Counted from the first letter of the stretch, positions 1 to 5,420 are shown. The stretch is DNA of 9,813 bases from Phyllobacteriaceae bacterium (GCA_012517025.1 JAAYVT010000065.1:1-9813); one strand, 5' to 3'. Program-made: numbers and translations. The notes: generated from the sequence alone by a model not told the origin.

Positions 1-287
1 AGGTTCTCGGCCACCGTCATGTGCGGGAACAGGTTCAGTTCCTGCGGCACGTAGGCGACGAGATCGAAGGCGGAGCGATCGACCAGGGCGTCGCGCCCGT
101 CGATGTGGATGGAGCCCTCGTCGACCGCCATGATGCCGGTCAACGCCCGGATCAGGGTCGACTTGCCGGCGCCGTTCTCGCCGGCGAAGACGTGGACGGT
201 GCCCTTCTCGATGGCGAGGTCGATGCGATCGAGCGCCACGACGCCGGGAAACGCCTTGCGGATGCCTTTGACTTCGAGGAAAGCCAT
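1..287 (-). CDS. Sugar ABC transporter ATP-binding protein, N-terminal part (cut by window edge)
   Basis: Only the first 95 codons are inside the window; the gene continues past base 1. The protein opens MAFLEVKGIRKAFPGVVALD, has a Walker A motif GENGAGKST at residues 36-44, and a Q-loop YVPQELNLFPHMTVAEN with the glutamine at residue 82. The short N-terminal beta-strand pair and the PQELNLFPHMTVAEN form are typical of the carbohydrate-uptake (CUT2, RbsA/XylG-like) ATPases, which usually carry two nucleotide-binding domains in about 500 residues. It would power uptake of the sugar bound by the periplasmic protein encoded just upstream (414-1340), from the cytoplasmic face of the inner membrane. 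The start is supported by GGAGG nine bases before the ATG. The 126-base gap to the binding-protein gene holds two stem-loops, so the two genes are probably co-transcribed but unequally expressed. The substrate cannot be read from this fragment. Confidence 0.95.
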   Translation of the reverse strand, partial: MAFLEVKGIRKAFPGVVALDRIDLAIEKGTVHVFAGENGAGKSTLIRALTGIMAVDEGSIHIDGRDALVDRSAFDLVAYVPQELNLFPHMTVAEN

Positions 288-317
288 CTCGCGCTTCCTC
301 CGGTCGGAAAGAGAGAG

Positions 318-401
318 GCGGGGGCGGTGGACCGGGAGGAGGTCGGTCGTCCGCCCCCGCGCGGGACCCCGAACCGACGGTGCGAGAGCGTCGCACCGTC
401 G
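318..401 (-). promoter_or_regulatory. Two stem-loops between binding-protein and ATPase genes
   Basis: Reading from the binding-protein stop, the first hairpin is a perfect 11-bp stem (375-385 CGACGGTGCGA with 391-401 TCGCACCGTCG) with a 5-base loop. The second is a perfect 10-bp stem (318-327 GCGGGGGCGG with 351-360 CCGCCCCCGC) with a 23-base loop. Neither is followed by a T-run on the minus strand, so they do not look like simple intrinsic terminators. In many binding-protein-dependent operons, stem-loops at this position protect the binding-protein mRNA or attenuate read-through, giving excess binding protein over membrane components. That role is an inference here. Confidence 0.6.
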
Positions 402-413
402 TCGACCTCGGGA

Positions 414-1340
414 TCAGAGGTCCTTCTTGGTGATCACCGCGATGCCGGTGTCGATGTACTTCGGCGTCGGCTTGCCCATCGCCTTCTGCCAAGTGGCGAT
501 GACGGCCCAGTAGCCCTGCATCTCCGGCTTGGTCGAGGAGGAGCTGTCGACGGTGCCGTCCTTGATCAGGGCGAGCAGATCGGGAAGGTTGTCGAGGCCG
601 ACCTCGGTCACCTTGCCGACGAGGCCGGCTTCCTTGATCGCCTGGCCGATGCCGATCGGTCCGGCGGCGTCGCAGGCGACCCAGCCCTTGATGTTCGGAT
701 TGGCCTGCATGATCGCGGCCGCCTGTTTCTGAGCGGTCTCGATCGAGTCGTTGTCGATGCCGGTGGCGACGAGTTTGATGTCGGGATACTTGGCGAAGGT
801 CTTCTTGTGGCATTCGGCGCGGATGGCGTGGTTCGGCGCCGTCGGCACGCCCATCATGATCGCCACTTCGCCCTTGCCGCCGATCAGCTTGACCAGCCGC
901 TCGGAGGCGATGTTGGCCTGCTCGCAGAAGTCGTTGCCGATGCCGGTGAGTTCCATCCCTTCGGGCGGTACGGAATCGAACACGGTGACCGGGATCTTCT
1001 GAGCGACGGCGTCCTCGAGGACGGCGCGGTTGCCCTTGCCGTCCAGGAGATCGACGAAGATGCCGTCGGGGCGGGTGGCGATGGCGCGCGAGATGATGTC
1101 GTTCTGCTCGACGACGTCCGCCTTCTGCGGAGCGCGATATTCCACGACGACCTTGCGACCGGTGGTCTTGGTGAGCATGTCGGCGGCGGCCTTGGCGCCG
1201 TCGTTGACGAGGTCGAACCAGGGATGGACGACTTTCGGCACGAGGATGAAGCGCAGAGGTTTCTGCTGGTCCTGTGCGGAAGCGAGGCCGGGCAGCATCA
1301 TGGCGGCCGCGCAGAGCGATGCGAGCAACAACTTCTTCAT
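414..1340 (-). CDS. Periplasmic sugar-binding protein of an ABC transporter
   Basis: A 308-residue protein with a clear signal peptide: MKK, a hydrophobic core and cleavage expected after A22 (ASA/Q). The mature part looks like the periplasmic-binding-protein type 1 (RbsB/LsrB-like, Peripla_BP_4) family. It has an early strand (RFILVPKVVHPWF), the ARPDGIFVDLLD and PVTVFDSVPPEG segments of lobe 1, a central ID.DS...QKQAAAIMQANP helix, and WVACDAAGPIGIGQAIKEAG followed by TEVGLDNLPDLLALIKDG near the C-terminus. It should capture a sugar in the periplasm and deliver it to the membrane permease, powered by the ATPase encoded next (1-287). The permease genes are presumably beyond the left edge. 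GAGGGA lies about ten bases before the ATG. The gene has its own likely promoter (1516-1544) with a leader of about 170 bases. Pentose, hexose or sugar alcohol cannot be separated by eye. Confidence 0.93.
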   Translation of the reverse strand: MKKLLLASLCAAAMMLPGLASAQDQQKPLRFILVPKVVHPWFDLVNDGAKAAADMLTKTTGRKVVVEYRAPQKADVVEQNDIISRAIATRPDGIFVDLLDGKGNRAVLEDAVAQKIPVTVFDSVPPEGMELTGIGNDFCEQANIASERLVKLIGGKGEVAIMMGVPTAPNHAIRAECHKKTFAKYPDIKLVATGIDNDSIETAQKQAAAIMQANPNIKGWVACDAAGPIGIGQAIKEAGLVGKVTEVGLDNLPDLLALIKDGTVDSSSSTKPEMQGYWAVIATWQKAMGKPTPKYIDTGIAVITKKDL

Positions 1341-1439
1341 GAGACGGTCCCTCGAGTCTGTTCCTCTCCGGGCGGCGGCAACGCTCTCGGCGATGCGCGA
1401 CGACGCGTCATGAGGTCGCGTTCGAGAGAGTCGATCGGT

Positions 1440-1456
1440 CCTCCGAGGCTCGGAGG
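1440..1456. repeat. Inverted repeat in the leader of the sugar-binding-protein gene
   Basis: CCTCCGAG / CTCGGAGG, a perfect 8-bp inverted repeat with a single central base, lies about 100 bases before the binding-protein start codon and downstream of its predicted promoter. A weaker CCCCG/CGGGG pair sits at 1471-1486. The 8-bp repeat may be a protein-binding site or part of a structured leader RNA. Nothing in the sequence decides which, and chance is possible in DNA this GC-rich. Confidence 0.35.
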
Positions 1457-1515
1457 CCGCTTTGGTCTTTCCCCGCTTCTACGGGGATGGCCGATCTCTC
1501 TCGCCGGCAGACACG

Positions 1516-1544
1516 AAGATACATATGTATTTTGAGATTTGCAA
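1516..1544 (-). promoter_or_regulatory. Predicted promoter of the sugar-binding-protein operon
   Basis: On the minus strand TTGCAA (1539-1544) is followed after exactly 17 bases by TATCTT (1516-1521), a reasonable sigma-70-type pair. It lies in an AT-rich island, unusual in this window, between the regulator stop and the binding-protein start. Transcription would begin near 1508. The same arrangement recurs before the isomerase gene (3248-3276), which strengthens the call. A 6-bp hairpin (1561-1580) lies between the regulator stop and this promoter and may weakly separate the two transcripts. Confidence 0.6.
1519..1530. promoter_or_regulatory. Candidate SorC operator ATACATATGTAT overlapping the -10
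   Basis: A perfect 12-bp palindrome, ATACATATGTAT, overlaps the 5' part of the predicted -10 of the binding-protein promoter. A 10/12 match (ATACATCTGTAA, 3251-3262) has the same position relative to the -10 of the promoter that drives the regulator operon. Location, symmetry and pairing suggest it is bound by the SorC regulator encoded at 1592-2557. A second palindrome, ATTTGCAAAT (1537-1546), overlaps the -35. The assignment to this regulator is an inference. Confidence 0.55.
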
Positions 1545-1591
1545 ATGAAAATTCAAGGGTGCGGCGCGATGTACCGCCGCCTTCGTCGGGG

Positions 1592-2557
1592 TCAGCCGCG
1601 CAGCAACCCCTCCGCGACGGCTTCGTCGGTGACGAGGTGATTGATGTGCTCGGCCCGCAGAATGGCGCGGATGATCGGCAACTTGTAGGTGTCCCCGGAG
1701 GCGAGGATCGTCGTCCTGACCGAATCGAGATCCGAGGGATGCAGGGCCATCACCCGGGAATTGAGCGGGTGATCGATCACCCGCCCGTCGGCGTCGAGGA
1801 AGGTGCCGACCAGTTCGCCGACGGCGCCGCGCGCCTTGAGTTCGTCGATCTCCTGTTGCGACAACGGCACCGCCGAAAACAGCTGCGAGCGCCCGGAGAG
1901 GTCGCCACAGGACACCAGGATCACGTCGGCGTGCCGCGCTTCGTCGAGCACCGAGGCGAGCGGCGGGTGCGCGAGCAGGCTCGTGTAGCTCTCGTCGTCG
2001 GGATAATAGAGGAGCGAGGGGATGTAGTGGCATTCGGTGCCGAGCACTCGGGCCAGCTCGTTCGCCACCTCGAAGGTGTTGTTGCCGGATCCGCGCGTCA
2101 GGCCGCCCATGATCGAGACCACCCGAGTACGCGAAAACCGTCGTGGCATCAGGCGTCTGACCGCGGTGCCGAGGGTTTTGCCCCAACCCACGCCGACGAT
2201 CTGCCCGTCGCGCAGAACGCCTTCGAGCAGATTGCCCGCCGCTTCGCCGATGACGCGCTTCTGTTCTTCCTCGTCGCGCACGGTCGGAACCACCACGACC
2301 TCGGCGAGACCGAAGCGAGCCTTCAGACCTTCCTCGAGGGCGACGCAGGAGGCGAGCGGCATGCGGATCTCGATCTGCACCGCCCCTTCGGCGCGCGCCT
2401 GACCGATGATCTTGTTGACCTTCAGACGGGTCAGCCCGAGGCGGTCGGCGATCTCTTGTTGGGTGAGGTTGCCGATGTAGTAGTACCAAGCCACCCGGGC
2501 GTTGAGGTGCTGGGTGTCCCGGTCTCCCGAGAATCCATCCGGCCCGTCGCTCACCAT
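1592..2557 (-). CDS. SorC/DeoR-family sugar-binding transcriptional regulator
   Basis: A 321-residue protein with the two-part build of SorC-family regulators. An N-terminal helix-turn-helix is at about residues 31-58 (LTQQEIADRLGLTRLKVNKI), preceded by the typical VAWYYYIGN segment. A C-terminal sugar-phosphate-binding domain follows, with VGVGWGKTLGTAVRRL (from residue 121), the SIMGGLTRG strand (148-156), GELVGTFLDADGRVID (247-262) and a closing ILASGDTYKLPIIRAILRAE helix with NHLVTDEAVAEGLL. The length is normal. Such proteins are cytoplasmic and bind DNA under control of a phosphorylated sugar or polyol. The gene lies 62 bases after the isomerase gene, so the two probably form one transcript. 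GGAG sits eight bases before the ATG. It likely controls both its own operon and the transporter through the shared palindromic element. The nearest familiar relatives in rhizobia include erythritol regulators such as EryD, but the ligand here is not determined. Confidence 0.92.
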   Translation of the reverse strand: MVSDGPDGFSGDRDTQHLNARVAWYYYIGNLTQQEIADRLGLTRLKVNKIIGQARAEGAVQIEIRMPLASCVALEEGLKARFGLAEVVVVPTVRDEEEQKRVIGEAAGNLLEGVLRDGQIVGVGWGKTLGTAVRRLMPRRFSRTRVVSIMGGLTRGSGNNTFEVANELARVLGTECHYIPSLLYYPDDESYTSLLAHPPLASVLDEARHADVILVSCGDLSGRSQLFSAVPLSQQEIDELKARGAVGELVGTFLDADGRVIDHPLNSRVMALHPSDLDSVRTTILASGDTYKLPIIRAILRAEHINHLVTDEAVAEGLLRG

Positions 2558-2619
2558 TCACCCCACTCCGTCGTCCGTTCGTGTTGCGTCGTCGCCTCGG
2601 GGCGACGGTCGCCGCGATC

Positions 2620-3171
2620 CTACTCCAGGTTGGTATGACGCGCACGCATCTGTGCCGGCGTGATTCCGAGACGATCGCGCACGGCGAGCACCAGAGCTTC
2701 GAAGACGACGAATTCGGCCCCTTCGAACAGCGATCCCATCGGCAGCACGCTCGGGCGGCCGCCGCGATCGTCGGCCATGGTCTGCGCCGGGATGGGCAGC
2801 ACCGCATCGGCGGCGCGGGCCGCGCTTCCCCCCGGTTGCGCGGTCACCACCAGGGTGCGCGCGCCGCCGGCGCGGGCGACCCCCATCAGCGCCTCGACGG
2901 TGGAAAATCCACCCGGTCCAGCCGACACGATCAGGAGGTCGCCCGCTCCGATCGGCGGCGTCGTCATGTCTCCGACCATCGCGACGGCGAGCCCCAGATG
3001 ATGGAGTCGCATGCACAGGCCCTTGATCTGCAAACCTTCTCTTCCGACGCCATGGAGTGCGATGCGTTTCGCTGCGACGATCTCGGCCACGGCCGCGGCC
3101 AGAGCGGTCTCCTCCAAGGCCACACATACGCCCCGAAGCTCGTCGAGCGCCGCCAGACATGCCGATTTCAT
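2620..3171 (-). CDS. SIS-domain phosphosugar isomerase, 6-phospho-3-hexuloisomerase-like
   Basis: A 183-residue single SIS-domain protein with the length and layout of 6-phospho-3-hexuloisomerases (HxlB/PHI): N-terminal helices, then RIALHGVGREGLQIKGLCMR (36-55), HHLGLAVAMVGDMTTPPIG (57-75), the phosphosugar loop region DLLIVSAGPGGFSTV (78-92), a TLVVTAQPGG strand (106-115), and the C-terminal PMGSLFEGAEFVVFEALVL helix (144-162). PHI enzymes interconvert 3-hexulose 6-phosphate and fructose 6-phosphate in the cytoplasm. Here the position first in an operon with a sugar regulator, beside a sugar ABC transporter, suggests work on an imported, phosphorylated ketose or sugar acid rather than formaldehyde assimilation. 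The usual SGSGET loop is replaced by SAGPGGF, and GAGRS by GVGRE, so the true substrate may differ. AGGTGA lies six bases before the ATG. A promoter is predicted at 3248-3276. Confidence 0.85.
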   Translation of the reverse strand: MKSACLAALDELRGVCVALEETALAAAVAEIVAAKRIALHGVGREGLQIKGLCMRLHHLGLAVAMVGDMTTPPIGAGDLLIVSAGPGGFSTVEALMGVARAGGARTLVVTAQPGGSAARAADAVLPIPAQTMADDRGGRPSVLPMGSLFEGAEFVVFEALVLAVRDRLGITPAQMRARHTNLE

Positions 3172-3194
3172 GGGATCACCTGTTCTCCGAGCGT

Positions 3195-3210
3195 TTCACA
3201 CGCGTGTGAA
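3195..3210. promoter_or_regulatory. 16-bp perfect palindrome in the isomerase leader
   Basis: TTCACACGCGTGTGAA is a perfect 16-bp palindrome beginning 24 bases before the isomerase start codon and about 30 bases after the predicted transcription start. As DNA it looks like a dimeric regulator site placed as a roadblock. As RNA it would fold only into a 6-bp stem with a CGCG loop. It differs from the TACANATGTAT element, so it may serve a second regulator. Confidence 0.5.
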
Positions 3211-3247
3211 GGCGCCTCTCGGCGTGGCCGCACGAACCCGATGACGA

Positions 3248-3276
3248 AATATACATCTGTAATACGTGAAAGGCAA
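3248..3276 (-). promoter_or_regulatory. Predicted promoter of the isomerase-regulator operon
   Basis: On the minus strand TTGCCT (3271-3276) is followed after exactly 17 bases by TATATT (3248-3253), a 5/6 match to the sigma-70 -10. Start of transcription would be near 3240, about 70 bases before the isomerase ATG. The sequence just before the -10 matches the binding-protein promoter closely (TTACAGATG here, ATACATATG there). Confidence 0.6.
3251..3263. promoter_or_regulatory. Second copy of the candidate SorC operator
   Basis: ATACATCTGTAAT on the plus strand (ATTACAGATGTAT on the minus) overlaps the predicted -10 of the isomerase-regulator operon. Over 12 bases it differs at two positions from the perfect palindrome at 1519-1530. 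Both sit in the same place relative to their -10. If the SorC protein binds it, the regulator gene is autoregulated. Confidence 0.5.
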
Positions 3277-3300
3277 CTATATGGACAAGAGGCCGCATGG

Positions 3301-3647
3301 GTGACCTCTCCGGCCCGGCTTCGTCTCCGACGCGGATTCCGATCGGTTCACATCGGATCCGGCGCCGGCCGGAAAACGACCACCCCGGAGGGTGGCCTGA
3401 TTGAAGCGGGATCAACCCGAGCGGTCGACTCCGGTTCGAGTCGCCGGATCTGGTTCGCGGGATCGTCGCCCCTCGGCATCGAAATGCCGCGCTCTCGATG
3501 TCGAGATCCTGCACCGCGAAGATCGGTCGGTTTTCGGCGACGGCTGGCCGAGCGGCCGCCGGCGCGGGCCTTCGCCCCCGGAGGGGAATGGTGAATGTGA
3601 GCCGGCCGCGTGTGTCGTTGCCGCCATGGTTTTTCTGGTGGACGTCG
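3301..3647. other. Non-coding stretch between promoter region and integrase remnant
   Basis: I recognise no gene here. Open frames cross it on both strands, but their translations are arginine/proline-rich and look like GC-driven noise. Two hairpins are visible. CCACCC/GGGTGG (3380-3385 with 3390-3395, 4-base loop) is followed on the minus strand by a TTTT at 3373-3376, and could be a weak terminator behind the minus-strand integrase. CGACTC/GAGTCG (3426-3431 with 3438-3443) surrounds a GGTTCGA stretch that resembles a tRNA T-loop but has no tRNA around it. Confidence 0.4.
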
Positions 3648-4079
3648 GTCGACTCGAACTCTCGCCCAGTCGGCGAACTTCATTGCAACCAGTTGCAACG
3701 GCGAGTCTTCGACGGACCGGCTCATGTCGATCCTGTCGCCGTGCACCTCTTCTGCGCGTGCGTCCCACGCGTCGTCGGAGACGGGAACCTCGGCGGCTTC
3801 GCTCTCCGACCGGAAGAGGAAGGTTCGGGCGAGATGATGCAACTCGCTCTCCGAGAGGCGGGTGACGGGCGCTGTTCACAGGCAGGCTTCCGCCTCCGCG
3901 AACAAGCGGTCGGCCTCCATCCTCTCTATACGCGCGAGGCGGGTCGCTTCGGCAAGCGACACGTCGCCGAGCGATTTGACGATCTCGCCTTTGCCGATCG
4001 TCTTTCGGTACTTGTCGGGGAGACGAACGCGGAACTGCCGGACGCCGCCGCGCCTGGAAAATCCGGGTACCTTGGACAT
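3648..4079 (-). pseudogene. DUF6538-type tyrosine integrase, N-terminal remnant with in-frame stop
   Basis: The first 67 codons encode MSKVPGFSRRGGVRQFRVRL and continue through DKYRKTIGKGEIVKSLGDVSLAEATRLARI style sequence, the N-terminal DUF6538 domain of a class of alphaproteobacterial site-specific integrases. A TGA at 3876-3878 then interrupts the frame. In the same frame immediately after it the protein continues TAPVTRLSESELHHLARTFL, then SEAAEVPVSDDAWDARAEEV and DEDSPLQLVAM-like sequence (here VEDSPLQLVAMKFADWA), as expected of the next part of such an integrase. Similarity fades near 3648. The core-binding and catalytic domain, with the Arg/His/Arg/Tyr set, is absent, so no recombinase activity is possible. 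A GAGG lies upstream of the ATG. An intact protein would be several hundred residues longer. It marks a past integrated element. Confidence 0.8.
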
Positions 4080-4131
4080 CTGCTCGTCGCCTCGTGTAGC
4101 GCCGTTGTGCAGCAGAGCCGATTTGTACCCT

Positions 4132-4290
4132 CTAATTTTCTGATTTTCCCAGCCACTTCGACAGAGTGCTGGGGTTCTGGCGGTGGGCGCAGACGAGGGC
4201 GAACCGGTCTCGGAATTCCCTGCTTTCAGGGAACTTGCAGGGAATACCTGCCGATTCCATCACATGAGGGACGAATCGGCCATAAAACAT
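4132..4290 (-). CDS. Possible 52-residue small ORF upstream of the integrase remnant
   Basis: A 52-codon frame starts MFYGRFVPHVMESAGIPCKF and ends with LVCAHRQNPSTLSKWLGKSE-N. The C-terminal part reads like genuine protein (QNPSTLSKWLGKSE resembles a helical DNA-binding or recombinase segment). The middle part is the translation of the local GGGAA repeats. There is no convincing ribosome binding site and I cannot name a family. It lies 52 bases before the integrase remnant on the same strand, where a leader gene, an excisionase-like gene or the tail of an older truncated gene could sit. It may equally be a chance frame over a conserved repeat region. Confidence 0.25.
   Translation of the reverse strand: MFYGRFVPHVMESAGIPCKFPESREFRDRFALVCAHRQNPSTLSKWLGKSEN
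4215..4245. repeat. Cluster of inverted and direct GGGAA repeats
   Basis: ATTCCCTGC (4215-4223) is an exact inverted match to GCAGGGAAT (4237-4245), and TTCCCTG (4216-4222) also pairs with CAGGGAA (4227-4233). CAGGGAA therefore occurs twice in direct orientation (4227-4233, 4238-4244) and once inverted within 31 bases. The cluster lies about 140 bases upstream of the integrase remnant start. Arrays of short repeats beside an integrase gene often serve as arm-type or attachment-related binding sites; that role is inferred. Confidence 0.55.
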
Positions 4291-4593
4291 TTCTTATTAA
4301 TGGGATAACGAGCGACTGCCCTGTCACCCGAACAGGGGAAGCTCCCCGAGGGTTCAGGGACGCGACGCGTGTTGGCCAATCCGAGCAGGGAAGAGGTGAG
4401 ATCGACCGGCACGATGTCGTCGAGGGCGCCACTGAAACGGTGACTCGGCTCGGCGCCCGATCGCCGTTCAGGTCGGAACACCATCGACGAATACCTCTCA
4501 TCGATGGTGGTCGAACCAAGATGAGACCAAGTTCTTTGACGGGCCTGCGAGGCGCACGCAGACTTCCAGAACCGTCGGCAGGTCGGAGGCGCC
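4291..4593. other. Gene-free stretch before the toxin-antitoxin remnant
   Basis: No recognisable gene on either strand. It opens with a short AT-rich patch around 4281-4303. It contains CCCTGT/ACAGGG (4319-4324 with 4332-4337) and a perfect 9-bp inverted repeat CACCATCGA/TCGATGGTG (4479-4487 with 4501-4509, 13-base loop). The latter is about 85 bases before the antitoxin start and could be an old operator for the toxin-antitoxin locus. GGAGG at 4585-4589 serves the antitoxin start. Confidence 0.4.
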
Positions 4594-4836
4594 ATGATCG
4601 TCACCGTCGAGATCGGCGAAGCCGAGACCCGCTTCTCCGAATTGCTCGTCCGGGTCGAGGTCGGCGAAACGGTCGTCATCCAGCGTGGCGACGACGCCAT
4701 CGCCGGGATCATCCCACCCGCGCCCAAGCCCGACGGCGCTGCTGCGACGCCGACTTGCGGCGTTGCGCGCCGAGGCGCGCGCCGTCACCACCGAGGAGAG
4801 CCTCGCGTGGCGCGACGAGGGCCGGAAGCATCCGTG
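4594..4836 (+). pseudogene. Phd/YefM-type antitoxin, frameshifted
   Basis: The N-terminus MIVTVEIGEAETRFSELLVR continues VEVGETVVIQRGDDAIAGIIP, the standard Phd/YefM fold start (residues 1-41) that gives dimerisation and DNA binding. After about 4735 this frame turns to nonsense, but the next frame gives LRRRLAALRAEARAVTTEES-LAWRDEGRK, the usual toxin-binding tail of these antitoxins. One base has thus been gained or lost between about 4734 and 4745. GGAGG sits four bases before the ATG. At the expected ATGA overlap with the toxin, the sequence reads GTGG (4834-4837), so the normal antitoxin stop is also missing and the shifted frame runs on to 4984. The protein would have neutralised the VapC-like toxin encoded next and repressed the operon. 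It is not functional as it stands. Confidence 0.75.
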
Positions 4837-5187
4837 GACTTCGTCGTCGACATTTTGCTCGCCGCCGCCTGGATCCTCCCCGACGAAGCGTCGCGCGAGG
4901 GCGATCGACTGCTCGACGGTCTTCAGGGTTCGGGCGTCGCCACTGTTCCGTCGCTGTTCTGGTACGAGGCGCGCAGTCTTCTGATCCCGTCGCGGCGGCT
5001 CTCCACATGGCCATGGTGCGACGCCTGCCGATCGTCGACGAGAGGGTCGGTGACGCGGGCGGGTCTTCGATCTCGCCCGCAGCCGTAATCTGTCGGCCTG
5101 CGACGTCGCCCATCTGGCGCTTACCCTCGCCGAACGGTGCCGCTCGCGATCCTCGATCGCCGGCTCGCCGATGCGGCTCGGGCGGAC
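4834..5187 (+). pseudogene. VapC-like PIN-domain toxin, multiple frameshifts
   Basis: PIN-domain (VapC) ribonuclease pieces occur in the right order but in changing frames. VDFVVDILLAAAWILPDEAS and VATVPSLFWYEARSLLI share the frame of 4834. ALHMAMVRRLPIVDERVGDA follows in another frame (from 4998). VFDLARSRNLSACDVAHLAL and TLAERC follow in a third (from 5063). VPLAILDRRLADAARAD (5137-5187) ends in the first frame again. The expected acidic residues are visible: Asp in FVVD, Glu in FWYE, Asp in CDVAHL and Asp in ILDRRL. The segment between SLLI and ALHM looks shortened. Intact VapC toxins are about 130-145 residues and cut RNA such as tRNA; this copy cannot be made. Its first frame is fused in frame with the antitoxin start, giving a misleading 164-codon open frame (4594-5088). 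The following 230 bases (5188-5420) hold nothing I recognise. Confidence 0.75.
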
Positions 5188-5420
5188 CAAGACGAGTTCG
5201 GCCGACGACGATCGCCTTTTTCGGTGTTCGGTCGAATGCGGGTTTCTCCTCACCCCGAAATTCCAGGGAGAGACGATTCAGAAAAGACGAGGATGATGTA
5301 GAGGATCACGTCCCTTTCGTGGACCGTTTGTCCCGACATGGTCTCGATGCGCCGTCGAGCGTGCGTCCGTCGCCTCCGGGAGACGTCTCGGACGAGGCGA
5401 CGAAATGCGGAGTGCGATCG

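Noticed and set aside
21..1535. Long plus-strand open frame of 504 codons
   Set aside because: It is antisense to the sugar-binding-protein gene. It is rich in Gly/Asp/Arg/Val repeats typical of a GC-rich shadow frame, and the minus-strand protein has a signal peptide and family motifs.
2558..3160. 200-codon minus-strand frame overlapping the SIS gene
   Set aside because: It lies in another frame of the same strand with Arg/Gly-rich noise. The SIS-domain frame carries all recognisable motifs and a ribosome binding site.
3380..3395. Hairpin CCACCC/GGGTGG as a definite terminator
   Set aside because: The stem is only 6 bp and the T-run is short and set off by three bases. No intact minus-strand gene ends here, so it is mentioned only as a possibility.
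3424..3445. tRNA T-arm-like stretch (GGTTCGAGTC)
   Set aside because: The flanking bases do not form the T-stem in register, and no D-arm, anticodon arm or acceptor stem could be built around it.
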